Assembly (NCBI GenBank): GCA_036802685.1
Contig: DAIRVS010000141.1
Location: 1-11,456 of the forward strand
Direction: 5' to 3'
From: HGW-17 sp938004375
GTDB lineage: Bacteria; Myxococcota_A; Polyangia; HGW-17
Length of the DNA stretch: 11,456 nt
A program made the position numbers and the translations under genes. Under the pieces are notes generated by a model that ran no database searches, was not told the DNA's origin, and was given only the letters and a program-made list of their open reading frames with translations. Shown here one piece after another: positions 6,884 to 11,456 of this stretch (position 1 is the stretch's first letter; each line of letters opens with the position of its first letter).

Positions 6884-8254
6884 ATGATACCGTTCGACTA
6901 TCTGCACGACTCCCGCCAGCGGCACCTCGATGACCTGCTGGCCTTTTTACGAATCCCCAGCATCAGCGCCCAAGCCGCCCACCGGCCCGACATCGAGCGC
7001 GCGGCCGACTTTCTCTGCGAGGAACTGAAGGGGCTGGGGCTCACGGTCGAGAAGATCACCGGCGAGGGCAACCCCCTGGTCTACGCCCAGACCGAGCCCG
7101 ACCCGGCGCGGCCGACGATCCTGATCTACGGGCACTACGACGTGCAGCCGGTGGACCCCGAGCATCTCTGGCACAGTCCGCCGTTCGAGCCGCTGGTGCG
7201 CGACGGCATCATCTATGCCCGCGGGGCCTCGGACGACAAGGGCCAGCTCTACGCCCACGTCAAGGCCGTCGAGGCCTTCGTGCGCACGGGGACGGCGCTG
7301 CCGGTCAACGTCAAGTTCCTCATCGAGGGCGAGGAGGAGAAGGGCGGACACAGCGTGTACGAGTACACCGAGAAGCACCCGGAGAAGCTCGCCTGCGACG
7401 CCGTGCTCGTCTCGGACACCAGCCTGTACGACGAGAACACCCCCGCGATCACCTTCTCGCTGCGCGGAATGTGCTACACCGAAATCCTGGTCGAGGGGCC
7501 GGCCCAGGACCTACACTCCGGCAGCTTCGGCGGCACGGTGCGCAACCCCGGCAACGCCATCGCCGCCATCGTGGCGGGGCTCCACGACGAGCAGGGGCGC
7601 GTGCGCGTGCCCGGCTTCTACGACGACGTCGTCGAGCTGGACGCGGCGGGGCGCGCGGACCTCAACCGCCTCCCGTACGGCGAGACCGAACTGGTGCGCG
7701 ACACCGGCTCCCCTGGGGCTTTCGGCGAGGCGGGCTACTCCACCCTGGAGCGTATGTGGGTCCGTCCGACCTGCGACGTCAACGGCCTGTGGAGCGGCTA
7801 CATCGGCGAGGGCGGCAAGACGATCATCCCGGCCAAGGCCGGGGCCAAGGTGAGCATGCGCCTGGTGCCCAACCAGGATCCCGAGAAGATCGCCCGCGCC
7901 TTCACCGAGTTCGTGACCGCGAACGCGCCCTCGGGCGTGAAGGTCGAGGTCCGCGTCCTGCACAACGCGAACCCGGTGCTGGTGCCGCGCGAGTCCGCCA
8001 TGATGCAGGCCGGCCTGCGGGCGCTGGAGACGGGCTTCGGGAAGAAGGCGACCTTCATCGGCGAGGGCGGCTCGATCCCGATCACGGGCACGTTCCAGTC
8101 CTGCCTGAAGGTCCCCGTGGTCATGCTCGGCTACGGCCTGCCCACCGACAACATCCATAGCCCCAACGAGAAGTTCCACCTGGACAACTACTACAACGGC
8201 ATCCGCACCACCGTCGCCTTCTTCGAGGAGGCTGCGGCGCTCTCGAAGAAGTAG
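6884..8254 (+). CDS. M20-family metallopeptidase (dipeptidase)
   Basis: A 456-residue zinc peptidase of the M20 family, carnosinase/CNDP-like branch, of normal length. Visible active-site elements are H84 and D86 in 'YGHYDVQP', the bridging D117 in 'GASDDKG', the catalytic and metal-binding glutamates E151/E152 in 'EGEEEKGG', D178 in 'VSDTS', and H425 in 'NIHSPNEKF'. The lid/dimerisation domain is recognised by 'DLHSGSFGG' (209-217) and the substrate-binding stretch by 'GEGGSIPIT' (393-401). It probably hydrolyses dipeptides or related short peptides in the cytoplasm; there is no signal peptide. The start at 6884 has an AGGA binding site (6872-6875) eight bases upstream. It lies 34 bases after the repeat-protein gene with no terminator between, so the two may share a transcript. 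The exact substrate cannot be read from the sequence. Confidence 0.94.
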   Translation: MIPFDYLHDSRQRHLDDLLAFLRIPSISAQAAHRPDIERAADFLCEELKGLGLTVEKITGEGNPLVYAQTEPDPARPTILIYGHYDVQPVDPEHLWHSPPFEPLVRDGIIYARGASDDKGQLYAHVKAVEAFVRTGTALPVNVKFLIEGEEEKGGHSVYEYTEKHPEKLACDAVLVSDTSLYDENTPAITFSLRGMCYTEILVEGPAQDLHSGSFGGTVRNPGNAIAAIVAGLHDEQGRVRVPGFYDDVVELDAAGRADLNRLPYGETELVRDTGSPGAFGEAGYSTLERMWVRPTCDVNGLWSGYIGEGGKTIIPAKAGAKVSMRLVPNQDPEKIARAFTEFVTANAPSGVKVEVRVLHNANPVLVPRESAMMQAGLRALETGFGKKATFIGEGGSIPITGTFQSCLKVPVVMLGYGLPTDNIHSPNEKFHLDNYYNGIRTTVAFFEEAAALSKK

Positions 8255-8291
8255 TCCGACAGGTCAGACAGGTCAGACAGGTCAGACAAAA
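8255..8291. repeat. 9-bp tandem repeat between convergent genes
   Basis: AGGTCAGAC is repeated exactly three times (8261-8269, 8270-8278, 8279-8287), preceded by a degenerate partial copy (GTCCGAC, 8254-8260). It fills almost the whole 37-base gap between the stop codons of the dipeptidase and the minus-strand amidohydrolase. It is not palindromic and does not look like a terminator. Confidence 0.8.
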
Positions 8292-10148
8292 TTACTGGCA
8301 GGTCCAGAGCTCGAGGAGCTCGTCTCCGCGACCGTATTGCTCGTCGGCAGGGTAACCGATGCCCTCGAGGATGTTGTACAACTGGGTGCGGATGTCGGTG
8401 TAGGTCTCGTTGGTGCGGTTGGTGCCCGAGGGGGAGTCCTGGGCGCACAGGTACTTGGAGGCGCCGCAGGCGTCCAGGGTCTCGCAGTAGGCGTTGCGGG
8501 CGGTGGCCGCCTGCAGGTTCGAGTCGCCATAATAGCCGACGCCGTTGATGAGCACGAGGCGGACGTCGGTCGCCGTGGAGTCGATCAGCGCGTCATAGGG
8601 GTTCTGGCCCGAGCGCCCGAACACGGCGACGTCGGCGCGGTAGCCGGCCTCGAGCCGCCCCACGTGCTGCTGCAGACCGACGACCTCGGCGGCCATCCAG
8701 GTGGCCATCTCCCAGAGCTTCTGCGAGGTGAGCTCGGGGATGCCCTGCGAGACGCCGTAGTTACGGGCGAAGCGCAGCTCGGCGAGCATGTCGTCCTCGC
8801 CCGAGATCGTCCAGTCGGGGGCCACCGACACCATGATCCCGAGTTGGAGGATGCGCTGGATCGGCGCGGTGACGCCGTAGAGCACCAGGTTGCTGGACGG
8901 GGACCAAACGATCTTGGAGTTGGTGGAGAGGACCTCCAGCAGTTGGGCCTCGGTGAGCGGGATGCTGTGGATGAGCACCGACGTGCCGTTGTACAGCAGG
9001 GAGGTGCCCGCGTGGCGGTTGTCGCGGGGATCCCGGCCGGCGAAGGAGTCGAACTCCTCGGTGATGTAGTTGCCGCTGTAGCCCTCGGCCATGTGCACGT
9101 GGAAGCGCGTGATGGGCTCCACCGCCCGGGTGAAGTACTCCATGTACGTCGCGGCCTGGAGGTTGTCGATGTCGCGCACCGAGGCGATGGTGCCGGTCAT
9201 GTGGTCGTATCCGCAGTTGTGGTAGCCGTCGGCGTTGCGCACGCCCCAGTTGATGCACGACCCCGACGCCGAGGGTTGCCCCTGCAGGGTGGTCGTGCCG
9301 TGGGCCATGCAGCGCAGTTCGGCCCACTTGGAGCCGGGGCAGAAGTGGGTGTTGGCGCTGCGGTGCTTGCTGTAGGGGAGGATGAACTCCTCGTACTGCG
9401 GGTTCTCCGCCCACTGGTAGCGGTTGCCGAACAGTTGCGGCGGGTCGGGGACCCACTCTGGGAAGAAGTTGTAGCTCTGGTGGTTGTGCGCGTCGATGAG
9501 GCCGGCCGAGATGATCCCGTTGGTCTCGATCACGGTGGCCGTCGAGGCCCCGGTCTCGCCGGCGCAGGAGGCCGCCACGCAGGTGATGTACTCGTTGATC
9601 ACCAGCACCTCGCCCGGGGAGAGCACGCCGCCGGGGGTGAGCACGGTGCCCCTGAGCAGCAGCCCGCCCGTCCCGGTGGAGACGACCTGGGCGGGGGCCG
9701 TGGGAGTCGAGCCCTGGCCGGCGGTGCAGGCGTAGGTGAGGATCTGGGTGCAGCCCGCCGAGCAACCCAGGGTGCCGCCGTCGAAACCCAGGCTCTGGCA
9801 GGTGGCGCCGCCGAAGTCCTGGCCGTCGCAGGCCTCAGGGGCCTCAAGGACGCCGTCGCCGCAGACGGGGTTCTGGTTGTTGGCGTCGCCGTCGGCGTCT
9901 TCCAAATCTTCGACCACGTCGACCACGTCGATGACGTCGTTGCCGGTGTTGTTCGTGTTGTTCGAGTTGTTCACGTTGTTGGTGGAGACGTTCCTGCAGA
10001 TGCCCTGGACGCAGGTCCAGGGGGCGTCGCAGGTGTTGTCCGGGTAGCAGTCGTAGCCGAGCTTGCCCTGGTTCTTCGAGGAGCCTCCATTATCGCAGGC
10101 GGTGGTGAGCAGGAACAGCGCGATCATGGAAAAATAATGTCTGTTCAT
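8292..10148 (-). CDS. Secreted lipoprotein with ATZ/TRZ-type amidohydrolase domain
   Basis: A 618-residue protein. The N-terminus is a short lipoprotein signal with C18 in 'LLTTAC' (Thr at -3 is not ideal). A small cysteine-rich stretch (34-51) follows, then an asparagine-rich linker (57-70, NNx repeats), an acidic linker (71-90), and a cysteine repeat starting 'CGDGVLEAPEACDG' (96-109) of a type common in Myxococcota secreted proteins. From about 160 onward it is a metal-dependent amidohydrolase: H221-x-H223 in 'GLIDAHNH', H350/H352 in 'FHVHMAE', H394, and D445 in 'APDWTISGEDDMLAELRFA'. The segment 'WSPSSNLVLYGVTAPIQRIL' matches the 'P.SNL.L.SG.AP' block of TrzN/AtzF/SAH-deaminase relatives. 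It therefore probably hydrolyses C-N or C-halogen bonds in a ring or amide substrate, outside the cytoplasm. The substrate is unknown. A GGGAG binding site precedes the ATG. Confidence 0.9.
   Translation of the reverse strand: MNRHYFSMIALFLLTTACDNGGSSKNQGKLGYDCYPDNTCDAPWTCVQGICRNVSTNNVNNSNNTNNTGNDVIDVVDVVEDLEDADGDANNQNPVCGDGVLEAPEACDGQDFGGATCQSLGFDGGTLGCSAGCTQILTYACTAGQGSTPTAPAQVVSTGTGGLLLRGTVLTPGGVLSPGEVLVINEYITCVAASCAGETGASTATVIETNGIISAGLIDAHNHQSYNFFPEWVPDPPQLFGNRYQWAENPQYEEFILPYSKHRSANTHFCPGSKWAELRCMAHGTTTLQGQPSASGSCINWGVRNADGYHNCGYDHMTGTIASVRDIDNLQAATYMEYFTRAVEPITRFHVHMAEGYSGNYITEEFDSFAGRDPRDNRHAGTSLLYNGTSVLIHSIPLTEAQLLEVLSTNSKIVWSPSSNLVLYGVTAPIQRILQLGIMVSVAPDWTISGEDDMLAELRFARNYGVSQGIPELTSQKLWEMATWMAAEVVGLQQHVGRLEAGYRADVAVFGRSGQNPYDALIDSTATDVRLVLINGVGYYGDSNLQAATARNAYCETLDACGASKYLCAQDSPSGTNRTNETYTDIRTQLYNILEGIGYPADEQYGRGDELLELWTCQ
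9908..9990 (-). repeat. Coding 9-bp minisatellites (Asn-rich and Asp/Val-rich linker)
   Basis: Inside the amidohydrolase gene, two adjacent runs of 9-base units encode its linker. Units of the form GTTGTTCNN (plus strand, about 9948-9985) encode Asn-Asn-x repeats. GACCACGTC-like units (about 9911-9938) encode Asp-Val-Val/Ile repeats. Both are in frame and could vary in number by slippage without breaking the gene. Confidence 0.7.
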
Positions 10149-10177
10149 GGTGTACTCCCGGCGTTTCGGCCACCGGA

Positions 10178-10186
10178 AGTGTAGCA
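10178..10186 (-). promoter_or_regulatory. Extended -10 promoter of the amidohydrolase gene
   Basis: Read on the minus strand, TGCTACACT is an extended -10 element (TGn plus TACACT, four of six matches to TATAAT). It would give a start near 10171 and a leader of about 23 bases to the ATG at 10148. No clear -35 box precedes it, as is usual for extended -10 promoters. The same 12 bases, TTCTGCTACACT, occur before the transporter gene at the right end. Confidence 0.45.
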
Positions 10187-10259
10187 GAAAGGGGCCACGT
10201 TCGCCCGCGGAAAAGTTGCCGCCCTTCTTTGCTGAGGGTATTTGTGGGGATGGCAGAGA

Positions 10260-10919
10260 TTAGAGATTTCCGCGATCGGGCCAGGAATCCACGACCAACG
10301 CGGGGACGCCCAGGGCGAGGACGTGGTCGGGGAGGTCGGTGACCACGGCGGCGCCGGCGCCCACCATGGTGCTCTGTCCGATGCGCCGTCCCTCGAGCAC
10401 GGTGGCATTGGCTCCCACCCAGGTATGTTCACCGAGGACGACATTCTGGCACACGACGGCGCCGGTGGCGACGTGGCTGAAGGGCCCGAGCTCGGCGTCC
10501 TGGTCCACCACCGCCCGGGTGTGCACGATCGCGTTTTCTCCGATGACCGCACCCGGACCCACGATGGCCCCAGCGCCGACGACGCAGCCGGCGCCCAGTC
10601 GGGCCGAGGGGGACACCACCGCCGTGGGGTGCACCGCCGAGAGCAGCGGCACGCAGGCTGCCTTGAACAGCGTGGCCACCCGGCTGCGGGCGAGGCTGGC
10701 GGCCACCGCGATGACGCCGGCCTCGAAGTTGAACTCGCCCGTGGAGAGCAGCAGTTCGGTGCCCAGGATGGGCCGCGACAGGAACCGGTCGTTGCGTCTG
10801 AGGGGATCCGGATCGAGGAAGCCGGCCACCGGGATCTCACGCAGTCCCAGGATCTCCAGCACCGTCTTGGCATGATCGGTGGTGCCGTAGATCACCACCG
10901 AGGGATATTCGCGGGACAT
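10260..10919 (-). CDS. NeuD/PglD-like hexapeptide-repeat acyltransferase homologue, catalytic His replaced
   Basis: A 219-residue protein of the sugar O-/N-acyltransferase family that acetylates sialic acid or UDP-amino sugars for surface glycans. The N-terminal sugar-nucleotide-binding domain (about 1-95) is a small Rossmann-like fold starting 'VVIYGTTDHAKTVLEI'. The C-terminal domain (about 97-205) is a left-handed beta-helix of hexapeptide repeats ('HPTAVVSPSARLGAGCVVGAG' split at 97-117, then 'GANATVLEG'), ending 'GVPALVV'. Two odd points stand out. The nucleotide loop, normally G-x-G-G-H, reads GTTDHA. The block that in PglD holds the catalytic His-Glu ('EHEC') reads 'VDQDAELG', so residue 140 is Gln; the second conserved His (H149 in 'FSHVATGA') is kept. 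The ATG at 10919 is preferred over the GTG two codons upstream because a GGAGG binding site sits five bases before it and would overlap the GTG. No glycan genes are adjacent. Confidence 0.85.
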   Translation of the reverse strand: MSREYPSVVIYGTTDHAKTVLEILGLREIPVAGFLDPDPLRRNDRFLSRPILGTELLLSTGEFNFEAGVIAVAASLARSRVATLFKAACVPLLSAVHPTAVVSPSARLGAGCVVGAGAIVGPGAVIGENAIVHTRAVVDQDAELGPFSHVATGAVVCQNVVLGEHTWVGANATVLEGRRIGQSTMVGAGAAVVTDLPDHVLALGVPALVVDSWPDRGNL

Positions 10920-10940
10920 GCCCACCTCCGAAGACCGCCA

Positions 10941-10968
10941 GTCTTACACCATTCCCGGCGGGTGACAA
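10941..10968 (-). promoter_or_regulatory. Candidate sigma-70 type promoter of the acyltransferase-like gene
   Basis: On the minus strand, TTGTCA (10968-10963, five of six matches to TTGACA) is followed after 16 bases by TAAGAC (10946-10941, three of six to TATAAT). The predicted start near 10934 leaves a short leader of about 15 bases containing the GGAGG site. The -35 is good and the -10 weak. Confidence 0.35.
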
Positions 10969-11065
10969 CGTCTAACCGAAAGGATGGCAGGGCAATCGCA
11001 AGAAGTTCTGGTTGACTTCACGATTCACCTGCAGGGAAGAGGAACCTACCAACTAAATACGAAAA

Positions 11066-11089
11066 TTCGATTTCGATTTCGATTTCGAT
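11066..11089. repeat. (TTCGAT)4 hexanucleotide repeat
   Basis: Four perfect tandem copies of TTCGAT, flanked on the right by a degenerate continuation (TTTGGACTT). It is AT-rich against a GC-rich background and intergenic. It lies 36 bases before a cluster of hairpins, and the two may belong to one intergenic element. Confidence 0.85.
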
Positions 11090-11125
11090 TTGGACTTGAG
11101 AATGGATCGGGCTACCAGGGGCCCG

Positions 11126-11190
11126 GCGACCGGCGGACCGGTCGCTATGGAATCGCAACGCGATTCCGCTTAGCGACCGACTTCGGTCGC
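11126..11190. repeat. Cluster of three perfect hairpins with partly shared arms
   Basis: Three inverted repeats stand almost back to back. Hairpin A is GCGACCGG-CGGA-CCGGTCGC (11126-11145). Hairpin B is GGAATCGC-AAC-GCGATTCC (11149-11167). Hairpin C is GCGACCG-ACTT-CGGTCGC (11173-11190). A and C share the arm GCGACCG, so the left arm of A can also pair with the right arm of C, enclosing B. No T-run follows. It may be a REP-like repeat or a structured RNA; I cannot tell which from one copy. Confidence 0.6.
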
Positions 11191-11230
11191 CACGGCAGCG
11201 TCACCGTCACCGATTTTATTGCTCACTGTT

Positions 11231-11236
11231 TATAAT
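11231..11236 (+). promoter_or_regulatory. Exact TATAAT, candidate -10 box
   Basis: TATAAT occurs in an AT-rich patch (TTTATTGCTCACTGTTTATAAT) just after the hairpin cluster. No convincing -35 hexamer lies 16-18 bases upstream. If used, transcription would begin near 11243 and give the transporter gene a leader of about 77 bases. Confidence 0.3.
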
Positions 11237-11286
11237 GCGCTGGCCCTGGGCAGAACTGCCGGAAACTGTCGCGTCGGCGCCCGTTC

Positions 11287-11295
11287 TGCTACACT
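11287..11295 (+). promoter_or_regulatory. Extended -10 promoter of the transporter gene
   Basis: TGCTACACT is an extended -10 element identical, with three more upstream bases, to the one before the amidohydrolase gene (shared TTCTGCTACACT, then NCCG). The expected start near 11302 leaves a leader of about 18 bases before the ATG at 11320. The recurrence with similar short leaders supports a real promoter type in this genome. Confidence 0.45.
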
Positions 11296-11319
11296 GCCGC
11301 CCCGGAGGGGATGTCCAGA

Positions 11320-11456
11320 ATGTCCGAAGCCCACATCCGACCGTTCGCCATGCTCTCGCCACGCAAGACCGTGCTGTTCACCGCGCTGTACCTGGTGCAG
11401 GGTCTGCCGTTCGGCTTCTTCCTGTTCACCTATCCGCTGATCCTGCGGGCCCAGGG
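11320..11456 (+). CDS. AmpG/MFS-type membrane transporter, N-terminal fragment (3' end outside window)
   Basis: Only the first 45 codons are visible. They run MSEAHIRPFAMLSPRKTVLF and continue through 'TALYLVQGLPFGFF', 'LFTYPLILRAQ' to the window edge. A basic segment (SPRK) before a long hydrophobic helix with 'QGLPFGFF' is the opening typical of AmpG-like muropeptide permeases and related major-facilitator transporters of the RhtX/acetyl-CoA transporter type; the substrate cannot be fixed from this piece. Two in-frame ATGs exist. The one at 11311 abuts the GGAGGGG binding site (11304-11310) with no spacing, whereas the one at 11320 is nine bases away and is preferred. It would act in the inner membrane. 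Confidence 0.75.
   Translation, partial: MSEAHIRPFAMLSPRKTVLFTALYLVQGLPFGFFLFTYPLILRAQ

Larger units (their letters stand above)
10920..11319. other. 400-base divergent intergenic region
   Basis: This region separates the minus-strand acyltransferase-like gene from the plus-strand transporter. From left to right it holds the acyltransferase binding site and promoter, about 95 bases of undistinguished sequence, a (TTCGAT)4 repeat, a cluster of three perfect hairpins (11126-11190), an exact TATAAT (11231-11236) and an extended -10 element (11287-11295). An open frame at 10984-11235 runs through the repeats and hairpins; its translation is repeat-driven (RFRFRFRF) and is not accepted as a gene. 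Confidence 0.6.

Noticed and set aside
5779..6885. A 368-codon minus-strand frame opposite the repeat protein
   Set aside because: It mirrors the low-complexity sense repeats (His, Gly, Asp, Val-rich), with no binding site or recognised domain.
8337..10184. A 615-codon open frame on the plus strand opposite the amidohydrolase
   Set aside because: It is the codon-aligned antisense of a gene with a full set of amidohydrolase motifs; its translation is Val/Gly/Ala/Asp-biased without domains.
10984..11235. Possible 83-residue gene in the right intergenic region
   Set aside because: It is open only because it crosses the TTCGAT repeat (giving RFRFRFRF) and the hairpin cluster; there is no domain and no good ribosome binding site.

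Overview
The window is GC-rich (clearly above 60% by eye) and densely coded. It carries hallmarks of a myxobacterium-like deltaproteobacterium (Myxococcota, Bradymonadota or relatives). These are several large secreted lipoproteins with cysteine-rich motifs, an asparagine-rich linker after a lipobox, the 'CGDGVLE..E.CDG' cysteine repeat, and a type III secretion-type FlhB/SctU protein. The exact lineage is an inference from protein style, not from a marker-gene comparison.

Left part (1-5745, all plus strand). The window opens in the 3' end of glyS (glycyl-tRNA synthetase beta subunit). A four-base ATGA overlap leads into a 103-residue two-helix membrane protein. Two lipoproteins follow, of 441 and 839 residues; both look like beta-propeller proteins and they are one base apart, so they are almost certainly cotranscribed. 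After an 84-base gap comes a full-length FlhB/YscU-family export-switch protein. It stands alone here, its self-cleavage motif reads NPEH instead of NPTH, and its ribosome binding site lies inside a perfect 12-bp palindrome.

Middle (5746-8254). A 351-base AT-richer intergenic region holds a near-consensus sigma-54 promoter and a perfect 19-bp palindrome. It precedes a 250-residue protein with no proline, cysteine, tyrosine or phenylalanine. From residue 68 that protein is built of eight consecutive 22-residue units, each of two 11-residue repeats; this is the amphipathic-helix architecture of apolipoproteins, synucleins and LEA/perilipin-like proteins. It is the least explained and most interesting object in the window. 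An M20-family dipeptidase follows 34 bases downstream on the same strand.

Right part (8255-11456). Converging on the dipeptidase across a short 9-bp tandem repeat is a minus-strand secreted lipoprotein with an ATZ/TRZ-type amidohydrolase domain. Upstream of it, also on the minus strand, is a NeuD/PglD-like left-handed beta-helix acyltransferase homologue with a glutamine where the catalytic histidine is expected. A 400-base gap then carries a (TTCGAT)4 repeat, three perfect back-to-back hairpins and candidate promoters. The window ends in the first 45 codons of a plus-strand membrane transporter of AmpG/MFS type. The amidohydrolase and this transporter share a 12-base identical extended -10 element.

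No tRNA, rRNA, CRISPR array, transposase or phage gene was found. Apart from the probable pairings (the two propeller lipoproteins; the repeat protein with the dipeptidase), the genes do not form one recognisable pathway.
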